A stretch of 64,000 bases of DNA from Wuchereria bancrofti (GCA_005281725.1 SSBO01000002.1:1164845-1228844), one strand, 5' to 3'; counted from the stretch's first letter, positions 1 to 13,640 are shown. Notes: generated by a model from the letters alone, not told the origin. Program-made: numbers and translations.

Positions 1-1313
1 AGTGATTCTAAATTTGAACAAAAAAATATGCTGAAGAATTAACTAATAATTGGAAAATATAGCTACTCTCTTTAGACTATCATTTACAGAAGAAATTTAC
101 TAAATGCTGCGTTTTGAAATGTTAACATACCTTCAGCCATTTAAATATAACTAAGATTTGAAAAAAATTTTAAAGTTCAATTATTTGAAGTTTTTTTTCA
201 ATTCCATTTTTGCAATAAAAAAAAAACGATTAAAACAAAAGGCTAAATTTTTTTACCATGAATTTCGCATGAACAGTTTATTGTGGGATTTTTAATTTTT
301 GAATTTTTATACGAAGAAAGAAAGAGCAGAAAAGGAGACGACAATGCATGAAGATCAAAAACTGAAACGAACCAGAAAAACTTTGAATGGTTCGAGAAAT
401 TGATCAGTGATAAGCAATAGAAGTACCAAACAGAATCAGTAACATTTGCATAAATGTTCTAGAAGTATTACTAAAGATCAGAATGATAAGAAAATGAGAC
501 TTTTGTAAATCGATCTCTTTGACATTTGCATCAAATATTGGTGACAATTAAGAACTTCCATACCATAGGAATTGAAGATTTCTATTTAAGTCAAATAAAT
601 AGCCCTGGATGTATATATTTATGCTAAAGTTGCTTGAAATATAACTGTTTTACAAGATTTGAGTTTATTTGAAATTGCAAACTACCAATAATGAATGCCT
701 GCTGGTAATAGAAATATATTTAAATTCAACAAGATGGAAAGAATCAAAGAGAATCTAATTAACCAACTAGAAACTGACTGAGAAACCTAATCAATGAGAG
801 ATATTATATAAATTTCTTTTCATCTTTTGTCATCTTAATTAAACAGATTTAATGCAAAAATTTTACTATACTGCTCAGTTATGTGGAATTTTTAACTTGC
901 TAATTTCTTTTGATTATTTAACTAATCTTTCTTTCCTTTTTTTTTCACTTACTAAATAATATTACTGATGGAGATAAATGATGAAAATGTGTTTTGTTTA
1001 CACTTCAATTGGTTTACATATACAAATACTTTCTTGAATTTCGCTTCGACTCATTACTTCTAGATAATTCAATGATATTTCACTTGTGGCAATACTTTCT
1101 GTATTAAAATTAAAGTGATCTCTTGAATAGGATAAAACAATCCGGCAGTTTAACCAAGTAGTTACATCTTTTTTTTTTTTAATATAGTAAGAAGTGTTTA
1201 TTCTAACTTAAACGATTTCACTTACCACTTTATAATGAATTAACAATACATCCATTGTTTCATATTCAAATTAAACAATCTGAGTGATACTTTAAAATTT
1301 GTTAGGGAATTTC
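1..1313. other. AT-rich flank, 3' side of the CLOCK-like gene
   Basis: No convincing exon is seen on either strand. The last few hundred bases before 1314 are probably 3' UTR of the minus-strand CLOCK-like gene. Only short open frames and A/T runs occur. Confidence 0.5.
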
Positions 1314-4300
1314 TTAATATTTGTCACCATGTAATGATGCAAGAAATCTTTTAAGATGTAATTCACGAAGTTCCATTTCTTTCTGAAGCACTTGTTGACG
1401 TAATATTTCGCTTCGACGTTGAAGCTCTTCCCAAACTTGTTGATACATTGGTGATATTGACAAAGCTGCCGGTGTCACCTGTTAGTCAAATTATTCAAAT
1501 CAATTAATGCGAAATTTTAAAATTAACTGATATTAGGTTCTTCGTTTTCTGAAAGTATAGTAAAAAAAAAAACTTTTTTTTTTTAAATCATATTTTAAAG
1601 TTACTGATTGCAAACAATGAGTGATACACAGATTTCTTTTTTTTAAATTAACATCTGAAAGATGGAAAAATTCTACCATTGACGTGGAGGATGACGTCAA
1701 ATTTGACACGTTTATGCGTGATTCATTGCTATTTGATGCTGCTAATGTTGCTTCAGTGGCTTTCAGTTTTGAATCTGATAAAGGATAATGTTCAATGACA
1801 GCGACAGGAATTTGATTGCGTCGTTTTGATTGCAACATCTCTGCTGATAATGAAGAGAGCACAGTGGATGGTGGTTGACAAAGCGACGACGAATATTTGA
1901 ATGAAGTTGACGGACTATTATCTGAGTAGAAGGAACGGCATGATCCTCTAATATATCTATCATAAGGCTTGGCTTACTTAACTTGGCCATTTCAATGCAA
2001 TGACATCTAATGGAACTAACAAAAATTTACTATAACTTTTGCATTAATATGTCTCAAAATTTTGCTAATTTTAAATTGGATATGAGCGAAGAAAATTTTT
2101 ATGTTTTCGATATTTTAAATGAAATTATTGAAATGTATGACCTAATTTTCCTTGAATTTCCAAATGAAATTTATTTATTATACCTGATATTTCACTTGAT
2201 TCGCCTTTTCGAATTCTTTTTAGCGGTAACGGTGCGATAACTATTTTAGCAGTACAACTGCTATTAGTATGTTTCTCGGGAGAAGTAGCTGATAAGGAAT
2301 TGTTGGCTTGTTCCGATGAAGAATGACCTATTTCATTATAAATTTTCAAAATTATTTTTGAAGTAACTTAAAACTATTATTTGTGAGATCCTTATTATGC
2401 ATCCATTTATTAAGTAAACTTAATATTTCGCATTTCAAAGGTATCAGAATAAACCGATAAGCTGTGTAAAATGTATTATTTCTTTAATTTTTTCTAAAAT
2501 TATTTTTGGTATAATTTTAAAATGATGCATATATATTAGTTATAACAAAATGTATACATTTTCGTAACAAAATAGGATAATGTTTCATTTTTAGATTTTG
2601 CAAAAAAAAAAAAAAAAATAATTTTACCTGTAGTGGAAAATGATTTGGAAGCATTTCCAATCGATGATGATAGTGAAGAAATTGATAAAGGGCAAATGTT
2701 GGTACTAATAGCTTTTGTAGTGCAATGAGGATTTTCTGAACTGCTTGAACTACTTTTTGCTAAAAAAAAAAAAAAAACAGTTATGTGAAATTATGAAAAG
2801 ATATGAAATTTGTATGTGAAAAAATAACTTAGAAAAGTGATGTGAATTGTTATATTTGAAGATTAAAGAAAAAAGAATGATCAACTGATTAATCAATAAA
2901 TGTATGTTTAATCATTCTTCTTCGTTTTTAACAAAATTAATTGATCATTTATGTTGTTTTTCTTACTTGTTGAAAATGATAGCAGAAATTCGGTGGATTT
3001 TTTCTTCGTAGATGTAACGGTTCCTTTGAATTTTTCCACATTTTCCATACTTATTACACGATAATTACATCGTACTCGTTTAAATGATATTTGATTTTCG
3101 ATAACTGCGACACAATTAACCCAAATCCATTGATGTGATTTCGTTCGTAGCCGATGTGATTTTATTTGATAAGTGCCAAGTTCCATTACTGAAAAAAAAA
3201 AACAAAAACAAACAAACAAGAAACATATAATCAAGCATTGTAATTGATAAATCACTTATTTCTCATTCAGAAATATCTTCTTTTAAATTTTAATTTGAAA
3301 TTACAATGAGATGAAATTACGTTGTGTATGATTTTCAGCTACTTGCAATAAATCATCCGTGTGAATATAATCATAACCACTTGTGCCAAGTAAATCAAAT
3401 CGACTATAACCTAATAACTGACTGAAAATAAACACTGACAATTATTTACATATATCAAGATTTTTTTTTCTAGTAATAACTTTTATGGAGAATTCGTTTT
3501 ATTTTTTATTTTTTAATTTTAATTAAGAAAACGAAACAGAGTATTATTCTCAACAGAGTTAGAGAGATTTCTTTTGTTTTCGATGGTTTTTCTCTTTTTT
3601 CAAATGAAATATATCTCAACTTACTAATTCATTCATCATAATTCAAATAAGTAATAATTAATGCCATTGAAATAAATTAAAATCATTCAAATGTTACGGT
3701 TAAAAGCCTCACTTCGTAGCTTATGTACGTAAGATCGCATCAATACTGCTTTATCAGACAGAAATAATTTATAATTAAATTCGAATGGACTGTTAATTAC
3801 AAATTAAATTACTAATAAATTTACCATCCTTTGGCATCAACACAAACAAATTCGGTATTATAGAGTATAATGAAATTGGCATTTCTTCGTTCCCATGAAC
3901 TGATCGTTTCCAACGTTATTTCTGATTCTGGCCGATTTGATAACGGTATAATGACGCCAACAAATCGGAGAGATTCATTCGCTTCCTAATATTATAATTT
4001 TTTATGAAAAATGATTTAAGATTGCTAGTTTATGAATTTTAAAGTCAGATATATTTTGATTGATGATGGAAATTATCAGAGAAAATGTTGAAAATTTCGT
4101 TCATGAATTTTTGTATGAAAAATACGTCAAAAAAAAATCGTTAATTTTATAGATATAATACATTAGTTTCCTTATCTTATTTCTAACTGAAAGAATTAAA
4201 AATTAATGACACATTTCACAAATAGATATAAATGTAATCATAAGAAGACAGTTTTTTTTTTGCACAATATGAACATAACTTCAATTTAATTCTTGATAAA

Positions 4301-7300
4301 TGTTATTATTATTATTATTTGAAAACTCATATTTATGCAATAAAATTGAATATAATAATTCGGAATAAAATGTATTAATTCCAATAAAACAAAAAATATT
4401 AATTAAAAAAAAAGCTAGATTAGATTAAATTTTCTCACTAATGAAGTAATAGAAAATGAAAGAATTCGAAAAAAAAAAATTTACAGTGATTGTAACAATC
4501 TTTTTTTTGCTTTTATCGGTTTCATTTTCTGCAACTTTATCCGATATGCATAAGTGGTCGTTATTATGCGTTATTTTTTTTAGATAACCAATGACTAATA
4601 ATTGTCGACGCAATTTCTTCGTTGTAACAGTTTCTTGAATAACAGTACTGTGCATAGTGGTACCATTTGGTACAGAATGTAATACCTCGGTGGAAATGGT
4701 TCCACAGAAACTTTCTGCTGATTTGTCATCTAGTAAATCGAAGAAATTCTTCCCTTGTAATTCGCAGATCTGAAAAATTCATTGTGTTTTTTCGGCAGAA
4801 AACTACATAATAAAAAAGTGATCGGATTATTTGAAGTTTTCAAAAAAAAAAATCTTTTTTCCGAATAAATTCATAAATAAAATCAAAAATTTTTCTGAAT
4901 TCATTAAATAAATCTTAAAGTCAAAAAATGAAAGTCGAACTAAAAATAAGATAAATAATAATTAAATTTAAATGATCGACACTAAAAAATTTTCCTTGAT
5001 TTTGTTTACGTATTTCATGTTTGTATACGGTATTCACGTAACATATGCAATACCACATGATTGTGATGTAGTTTAGTGCAGCTATGTGTGTATAGCCACG
5101 TGACACGTGTTATGCGTATCACGTGACTAGCACAAGGTTATCATGGTTGCGTACCAACTAAGCAAAAACGTCTGTACTACCACCCACCATTTATGTAATC
5201 TTTGAACTCGTAAATCTGACAGGATAAAATCTCACATTTATTCTTGGTTTTAAAATCTCTGTTCACTATTTCTTATTTAAGAAAAATCTCATTGAAAAAG
5301 TAAATATTTCAAGGAAATTACAATCAAAATGCGGGAAAATATTTAGTTAAGCTCAAAGCTTAGTGAATAAACATTAAAACAGCGATTTAATCGAAATTCG
5401 GAGATTAAATGAGATCAAAATTTAATCTACGGATTTCACATGCATATCAAGCAGACCAAAGGTAACTCAAACATACCTGTAATTATTTGATTGCCAATCT
5501 TAATATCATAGTGATTTACAATGGTAAAAAATGGACAACAATAAGGAAGCAAATATGAATATTAAAAATTATAAAAGGGTGAAAAGCTAAGAAAATGTGA
5601 AAATTTGTAATAGCAAATAAAATTTTTTATTCACTGTTTGAAAAAAAAAAAAAACAATTAACGTAAAAAAAATCGGTTAATCATTTAAGGCATAAAAATT
5701 TGTTGGCCATCTAATAAAAAGAAGCGATTTGTAAATAAATGTTAAAAGAATTGGTAGATATAATTAGTTAAAAATAAGCATGAATAGTTTGTGTAAACAA
5801 ACAAATATTGAGAATAACATTTTGTTGTATCGATCTTATGTAAAAATCAAACTGAAGGCAATAGGAGAAAATAATTTCGCAATTTTATTATTTCCATTGT
5901 GAAAGTTTTGTCAGAAAATTTTCTTCTCCTCATTATTAGTTTCAACTTAGCAAATTTGTTTTTTTTAACTTCTCAGTGCCATAATCTTTTCTTTTTATTT
6001 TATTCCTAAAAATAAATGATTGAGCAAATATGAGGAAGAATATTAAAGATTGAAAATAATTACTGTATCATCGAAAAGTGTTGCAAAACTTGTAGATGCA
6101 TGTTCAATATGTCCGGAACAGTGAATGCAAAAAGTTCCAGCTGCCAAAGCATCCATATAAAGTTGAACAATATCCGGAATGTTGTAACCGGTTGTAATAC
6201 GTAATTTGGAATCCAGTGCTGCACTCGATGCTTCATCACTTGTTGATTCAGCTTGAACTGCAATAATTGTTTCAGTTTCGCTTTTCATATTTTAATATTT
6301 CAAGATTTATACTCAAATTCATTGTGATAGCTAATAGCTTTAAGTAATAGATTGAACAATTTGTGACACAGTCATTGATGTGAAATTTTTTAAAATTCCA
6401 ATTTTCCAAGATTTCACTGTTAGTTAATACAATTATATGTCATCTACAGACGATAACTTAAATTACGAATGTTTTTCTTCTAGCGTCTTAAAATTTCTTC
6501 ATGCGATCATTAATCTCCTAGTTAAATTAACCTAGTGATTATCTTCGGTACTAATTCATCCTAACGTGCTTTTCATATCTCTCAACGTGTAATCTTACGT
6601 AGTAACATTTTATTTAAAGTAATTGCTATGACAATATGAGTGATACAATAAGATAGAATGAAATAACCAACAATGTTGTTGTTTGAGGAAATTAATTGCG
6701 CATTTCAGTACGCTACTTTTATCCATTTTACGATCGTCCTTTGCAACTAATAATGTTAATTCACCAATTAATTGATTGAAAGTATCTCTTCGTCGTTTTT
6801 CACTTTCATTTCGAGTTTTTCTACAAATTGCAAATTCTGGGAAGAGAGACAGAAAAAAAAGACTATCCAGAATTTTTTCCGATCTTTTTTTTCTAATTTT
6901 TCTTAAATCTTTAATTATACTGGAAACTTATAGACTGCTTAATAATGATATTTCCACAATTATTCAAAAATTTAATTAGCTTATATTAGAAATCGCTTAT
7001 CAAAGACTTAGGATATTATCCAATTCAAACGAATACTTTAATGAAAGGGAAAAGAACACTGATTTTTTTTTTGAAACTTTTACAACTATATAAAATTTCA
7101 CAACTTTAGTAGCATTGATTAATTGCTTAATTGGAAAAATTAGACGAGTATAATTAATTTTTCTTTTTTCTCATATTGATCTAAAACCTCAATTTTACTT
7201 CGAACTGTTTTCTGAAGAAAAATAGAAAAAGAAATGAAGTAAATTAATAAACAGATTCATATTATATGAAATTTTAAAAACTAAATTTTCGGCTTGAAGA

Positions 7301-7420
7301 TCAAATACAAATTGTAAGTTTCGGTAATGATACAAGTAAAATGAAAATTATGCACCTTTTCAAGCCTTTTTCGGAAAATGTTGGAGTATTATCACTAAAA
7401 CTGGAATTACTCTGTGCCAT
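1314..7420 (-). CDS. CLOCK/NPAS2-type bHLH-PAS transcription factor
   Basis: Eleven exons (7420-7356, 6820-6672, 6257-6064, 4769-4485, 3985-3825, 3421-3321, 3188-2967, 2759-2628, 2327-2184, 1945-1605, 1478-1314) join in phase to 652 residues. Residues 22-70 are a bHLH domain: basic region KRKTRNESEKRRRDTFN and helix 2 around DRKMDKSSVLKCAINFLK, which is the CLOCK-class pattern. PAS-A covers roughly residues 80-245. PAS-B covers roughly 255-375 and holds LLGTSGYDYIHTDDL and HQWIWVNCVAV, both close to CLOCK PAS-B. A Ser/Thr-rich middle follows. The C-terminus (about 600-652) is a coiled coil (QQVWEELQRRSEILRQQ) that resembles the CLOCK Gln-rich helix. Known CLOCK proteins pair with BMAL/Cycle/ARNT partners and bind CACGTG in the nucleus. 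Least certain splice sites are the exon 2 donor, the exon 3 acceptor, the exon 10 acceptor (TTAGAG) and the exon 10 donor. A cky-1-type relation in C. elegans is possible but untested. Confidence 0.88.
5097..5125. promoter_or_regulatory. Cluster of three CACGTG E-boxes
   Basis: Perfect palindromic CACGTG hexamers lie at 5097-5102, 5104-5109 and 5120-5125. They are in intron 3 of the CLOCK-like gene, about 330 bp upstream of exon 4 in transcription order. This is the canonical site of CLOCK-class heterodimers and of other bHLH proteins. Function is inferred only from the motif and its position. Confidence 0.55.
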
Positions 7421-9525
7421 TCGTCATCGGAAACAATTTCTTGTCACTTTTTGATCTAAAATAAATTTAGAAAAAATTAAATTAACAAAAATATTTCAGT
7501 ACAATTATCCAGAAAGATTATGAAAATAAACAAAAAAAGTCTAATCAAAAAACTAATGAGATTCAGTCACAATAGGTTGTTTAAAAGTATTGCTATGGTT
7601 ACTGCAATACAAGTAAGGATGAAGTAATGAGACAAGCAAAGTATCGAAGTAAAAATTCGATATGTCATTCATATTTATGATGAAATTTCAAATTTTAAAA
7701 AAGAAATGGTAAGTTGCTAAATAAATTCGCATGAATATGCTACTAGAAAAAAAGGCAATAAAAATGAAATTTGGTTCAAAGGTTGCTCTTGAGAATAAAG
7801 GTATGTATAGAAGGTTACTGCCTTAAAGAAAGAAGATATTTGAGTGATAGAATCAATAGACTGTCATCATGATAAAATAGCTTTCGTTGGGTAGCTTTTT
7901 CACAAAAAAAAAATGAAAAAAAAAAGGTTCTCAAGGTCAACAATTTACGATTGATGATTAACCGGCGCACTTTGACATATACCGCATTCTGTCATTTTCT
8001 TCCCTTCTTCATATTTCTCCATTTTCTTCTCTTTTTCTTTCCTCATCTTCTCAATGTTACATTATTTATTTTCATTTTTTTTTTCTGTAGGAAAAAATTT
8101 TCTTTTTAAAAAATCGGAAATTTAATTTTCAAAACGAAAGTGAAATCTTTAATTTTTTAAAAAGAAAATTTTTGGGAAAATTATTTGCTCCGTACAGACA
8201 CACACACACGCAGAGGGAGAGAGAGAGAGAGAGGGAGAGAGAGAAGGTAATTGGAATGAAAGAAGGTAGGAAGTAAGCAGTCAAGCAACAGCATCAGCAG
8301 TAATTGTTTGGAAGATTTTCAAGGTCAAAGTTAATACTTCCATCTGTTCCATATACTCTTTTTCAATTCTTCCTTTTTTTTTGCTTAAAAAAATGCAAAG
8401 AAATATTTTTGGAATAATAATGGAATGGAGTAGAACAGGAATAGAACAGAGCAGAATAGTATATTTAAAAGAATAAACTAAATTCAATTGGAATAAAATT
8501 ATTACAAATTGCTAAGTATGTTATGCGATAAGATAAAATAAACAAACAGGTATATAGGAAAATGTTAAATGGGATAATTGATACAAGAATGTCATCCGTA
8601 GTAATTAGTAATTAATACTATTAATGATTTATGAGTAGCCTAGTAAAATGGAACACATAGCTGTAGAATTATTTCAATAATTTTTAAAGAAATTTATCAC
8701 TTCACTACAAAATTTAACGATAATATGAAAAATTAAAAGTGCGGAAAAAAATTAAAAAAATGTTCAGAAAAACTCATCTTTTACGCTTAAATAAGAATTT
8801 GTGGAGTACTATAATTCGATGATAAATTTAGCTGAAAGCTTTTTCCTTTCTTAAAATTATATTGTTTTGAGATTATTCAAAATTAAAATATAATGAAAAT
8901 AATAAACTTAAATTAGTATCAAAGAATTATGTTTCACATAAAACAAACTTCTCGATAAGAACGACTGAAAAGGTCGTAAAATGTCATTCTCAGAAACAGT
9001 TTCAAAATAAATTTCCATTCCTTCAATCTATCTGTAAGTATCAAGAAATGTTTGAAAAAACGTATATCGATTGGTTGTACAAACTGTGTTGCTGCGAATC
9101 AATAACGGAAACGTAAGATTGATTTCAGTGAATTAAAATATGGGATTGATGTTTAATTTTAGTTCCAATTATTAAATCACATGTACTTTTTCAAGAGTAC
9201 AATAAAATTGTACAAATTGTCATATGAATAAGATAATTCACGACGTACGTGAATGACGTTATATGTGAAATTTTGTAGATATATCTGTAGAATATGTTTA
9301 CTCATTTAGCGATAAGTGTTTGGTTATATCACTTCTATAACTGGATTGAGAAATTATTTTAAAATTGAGCAAAAAGAAAAAACGAAAGCAGAAATTGGAT
9401 CGGAAGATAACAATTATGTAAATTTATTCTACAAATAGCAAATACATCAAACTCGGTGAATTGCTACTTTTTCCCTTTACGTACGTCACTATCGAACGTC
9501 CGCTTCAATACAACGGACGATTGTT
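7421..9525. other. Intergenic, upstream of the CLOCK-like gene
   Basis: This is the 5' flank of the CLOCK-like gene and should hold its promoter. Apart from the microsatellite at 8196-8246 I see only A/T-rich DNA and no supported exon. Confidence 0.5.
8196..8246. repeat. Compound (CA)n-(GA)n microsatellite
   Basis: A short CA run is followed directly by an imperfect GA run with GGGA interruptions. It is a simple sequence repeat about 0.8 kb upstream of the CLOCK-like start codon. Confidence 0.85.
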
Positions 9526-9668
9526 GTTTATGTGCATGTTATTGAATCAGTTCATCTGTTTATGTGCATATTATTGAATCAGTTCATCTGTTTATGTGCA
9601 TATTATTGAATCAGTTCATCTGTTTATGTGCATGTTATTGAATCAGTTCATCTGTTTATGTGCATATT
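9526..9668. repeat. 32-bp tandem repeat, about 4.5 copies
   Basis: The unit begins GTTTATGTGCAT and runs through ATTATTGAATCAGTTCATCT. Copies start at 9526, 9558, 9590, 9622 and 9654 (partial). They differ mainly by an A/G change after TGTGCAT. Near identity between copies points to recent expansion. It is a minisatellite and no gene overlaps it. Confidence 0.9.
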
Positions 9669-10107
9669 ATGAACTGATTTATTTAACAACTGATCATTAT
9701 ATTGAATTAAACATTCGATAGTTACATACTATTATAGTAAAGAACAGAATAGCAAACAATTCATTGAATTTGATATATCTGTTATTTGTTGGATAAATTT
9801 GCATAACTGCTATATTCCTATCTAATTCTTACCTTTGTTTTTCATTTCTGTTCAATTTTAAAAGAATTTTTTAAATTATAAATTAGATGCATTAACCAGT
9901 TATGTGTTACATTTTATGCCTTGTAATACCGTACCTTACCTTATTTGTAATGCATGTATTTATTAGTTTGACAATTTTTTATTGATAGAATCATTTTGAG
10001 CAAAATTTTAGTTTTTATTGTTCGCTTCTATTATTCAGATAGTTAGTACAATAAAGATTGCTATAAGTGATTGATAAATAATGAATAAATGAGCTGATTG
10101 ACGTTGA

Positions 10108-11329
10108 TTATAAAAAAATAGAATTATTAGATCGTACTTGTTTAAAGCAAAATGTTTTTGTCAATGCTAAGAAATATTTTGTAGCATTAATATTTATCAC
10201 TTTTAATTGATGAAGAGTCAGTGGTGAAATATCGTTGACATTGATCTGACGTTTATTTGTGGACAGAAAACCACAAATCTTGTCAAAATGTATTTCATCA
10301 GTTACTCGCATTGATGAAATCTGACAACTTTCTGCTAAAATCGATGACAATCCATTGTAGACGATAGGGATGTGACAAGAGTTGTGACAAGTTAACATTC
10401 TTACTGAAAACATGGCTAAAATGTGATGTTGCTGTTGCTGTTGCTATTGTGGTAATCTAATTGGTATGAATTAATTTGCATAAAATTTTTGCTTTTTGCT
10501 TCTTGTTCTAAAGCACTTAATTTTTTTCAAATTCTCAAACAAAATTAGTCAAGTTTCAGACTGAAATTCTGTTTTTTGCTTGGAAGTTGAAAAAAGAAAA
10601 TTTAATTTTTGTGGATAAAATTTCATGGAAGACTAACTAAACTGTGTGTAATATTTTTATTTAAACTAAAATTCATAAAGCGTAAGGTAACTGAATTCAA
10701 ATTTAGTAGTCGTTTCGAGCTTTTATTATTAAAAATAAGCCAAAAAAGAGAGGGGTTGATATTATTGAATAAAACATATGAACCAATATTTATTGCATCA
10801 ACGTGGTCATGAATTTAATTTTTGAAATTGTTAGCCTGATGATAAGTAATTAATTTTTGGTAGAAATGAAATCCTTAAATTGGATTCGATGATTTTATGC
10901 TTAAACTCAGTTCACTTCAGTTGTAGTATACATTTTAAAACTCGCAGTGCTTTTATCATTTCAATAGCTCAGTGCTTCAATCAGCTTTTCTGTTAGTTTT
11001 GTTAAGAGTCAACTGCAATCGAATGCTTAGCACAAAGGAAGGTGAAAAACGACGTGAAACTGCTTATCATTTACGGTAGCTATTTGACACTATAGAAGTG
11101 AACTAATTTCTTAACCTTTAACCTTCAAAGAAATGAAAAATAATGCAATATGAATTTACAATTCATCCACTGTGAATGATAAATAATGATACCATTGTTG
11201 ATGAAATTGGAAGAAATCCAGATTGCTTTTGGCACAACTTACGATTCTGTAATGTCTTCCCATTCTCTAACGAAGTTCATTGGTCCCAATTAAAATATGA
11301 AATATCTTGTGACTCATTTAGGATATCAT
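10108..11329 (-). pseudogene. Decayed MATH-BTB (SPOP/bath-like) sequence
   Basis: Read on the minus strand, 11329 down to about 11165 gives DILNESQDISYFNWDQ, then an in-frame TGA at 11277-11279, then TSLENGKTLQNRKL and a stretch ending VSLFIIHS. This resembles the first half of a MATH domain (F-x-W ... G-x-x-L ... LSLFL). Segment 11080-11040 gives CQIATVNDKQFHV, like the start of a BTB fold. 10413-10108 gives SSMRVTDEIHFDKICGFLS and LTLHQLKVININATKYF, like the BTB core and the following helices. The second half of MATH seems missing and exon phases do not join, so I read it as a degenerate copy. It could be a divergent live gene with exons I failed to place. An open ATG frame at about 12777-12676 (MNSSSITGNPGKDIGVADYF) may or may not belong to it. 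Confidence 0.35.
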
Positions 11330-13640
11330 CTACATTACAAAAAAACCAAACAAAAGAAATTAACCTCTGATCTTCGAATCAATTAAACCAGAGAATGACA
11401 TCGAATGATAGATTTTGGACATATATTACGAGCTGGCTAACTGATGCAATGAAGAGGTGTGTGAAGAATGTTTGCACTACTTTTAGCTTTTCAAATTTTT
11501 GGTCATCTATCTGTTTTGCAACGTATGAAGTTTCATTATAACTATATCCCATGTATCATATAAGCGGGCAGAAATAAAGCAAATACACTTAGTTATGGGT
11601 AGAAATGAAAAATGAAATTTAAAAATAAATGGAATATTATTATTGACAAAATGCCAATCAGTTTAAATTGGAATACAACGAGTGTGATTACATTGATCAG
11701 AATTTTGAAAAATTAAAATCAGATTTTAGCAAACAAGAGAAATTTTTTTAATTTAGAACAAGGAAGAAAAATTCAAAAGAATTCAAAACAAATGAAAAAA
11801 AAGAATTTTTTTCAATTTATGGATGGAATAATGCTATAAAATTTGTTTTTTTAAGACATATTTTGGATCTGCACTTAAATTCCGTTTAAGTTATCACAAT
11901 GCTTATTTAGAACGCTATATACTCCGATAAATATTAATATGATATTTAGGATTTTTCGGCCCACATTGAAATATTGTGAATGAAATCGTACAACCATTAA
12001 AAAAAACCTAAATAATTAAAATTTAGAAATAATTTGCATTCGTAAAAATGTGAATGAAGCAAATAGAAATGCAAACATTTCACGTCTCCAAAATATGATT
12101 TGTAAACTTGAATTTGAGATAAAATATTTCAAAATTCAAATATTATAAGATCGTCAAAAAATGAAAAAAGAAAAGATTAATTGGCTATTATGAATTGATA
12201 CTGAAAGTACTGTCCTTCAATGCTAAGATGCGACAGATCGCAATGAGAGATGATGGTCGTATGTGACTATCTCGTTGACAATGAAAGTAGTTCGCCACAT
12301 TCGCATGCACAAAAAGAAACTTTTTCTTTTACGTAAATTAAATTTACAAATATAAGCAAACCTTTTCAATCTAATACTTATTTCATGTATATTTCATGCT
12401 ATAAATAATTAATCTAATACTTACTTCATGCTATAAATCATAGAGTTATGTTTAAAATTGCATGTTATTAAACGCATAATCTGATTATTATGAATAATAA
12501 GACAAAATTTAAAAAAAAAAATTATTCGTTCGTTCTTTATATCACTTAGCCGTGCATTTCTATCTTTTTGGTGCATCCGAATCTTCAGCAGAAATTAAAT
12601 TCAAAGACTGTTATGCATGAAAATGCCATCAACGAATAATACAAAATACGATTGTCATTCGAGAAAAGAAAAGAAACTATGCAATTCAGATTGTTGACCG
12701 GAAATCACAGCAGTCTTTGTCAAGGAAATAGTCAGCTACTCCGATATCTTTCCCGGGATTTCCTGTTATCGAGGACGAATTCATCCAGCAAATGATAAAA
12801 TAAATTAGCTCAACAAAATAAATTAGCTCTTACAACGACAGTTGGAATACTGTACCGTATGCAAGAGAATGTTATTATTCCGGTCAGAGAACGAGAGTAG
12901 CGTGATAATATGATAATATAAAAGAGACGAGAGAGATTTTGGTGTAAGAGTAGAATGTGTAATGTTGGAATTGGGAGAGGTGGTAGTGATTGAGAGAACA
13001 TAAGAGATAGTATTAGCTGCAAGGAGTAGTAATAGGTCGTCAGACAGTTGGTAGATATGTTCCGTGTTACATTACTGATACGGAATGGAAGCTGTTTGAC
13101 GTAGCTGTACTGTTTACTTTCATCGATTTCACGTCATGTGACGTGGTTGTTTTAACTAATGCAAAATGAGAATGTAAATTACATGAGGCGACGCTTTATA
13201 AAGGTAGGAAACGCTTCAATTGCGTAAAAGTGATGAAGTACCAGCCAGTATGTTAGGAAGTGTTTCGTTTCTCGCTATTAGATATTTCATAATGGATGTC
13301 ATAAATATCGAGTAATGCTCCCTTTTATTTTTCAAAAAGGATTGTTAAATTCTAAAGTGTAATTGTTATTAGGTAGAAATTTTCAACAAGAACATGGGCA
13401 TATTACAGGTAAAAAAGTAAGTAATAAAAGATAGGATATAAACCCATATTCTTCTTTATCATTCTTATCTAATCGTGGTCGATTTATGTCTCCGAAGTGA
13501 TTTTACAGTTTGATTTTATTTACGGTCTTTGCTTTTCAACGCTTATTTTCTATTAGTTTGATGCGCTTATTATAGTTATAAAAAATGGACATCGATTTCA
13601 GCCATAAATCAATTATAGCTGACGGAAAAAAACGCGACAT
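11330..13640. other. Intergenic, mostly featureless
   Basis: The segment lies between the MATH-BTB-like remnant and the plus-strand two-module gene. Apart from the short minus-strand ATG frame near 12777-12676, no supported exon was found. The last part should hold the promoter of the gene starting at 13641. Confidence 0.4.

Noticed and set aside
1763..1990. Minus-strand frame starting MAKLSKPSLMIDILEDHAVP
   Set aside because: Out of frame with CLOCK-like exon 10, which overlaps it and joins both neighbours in phase.
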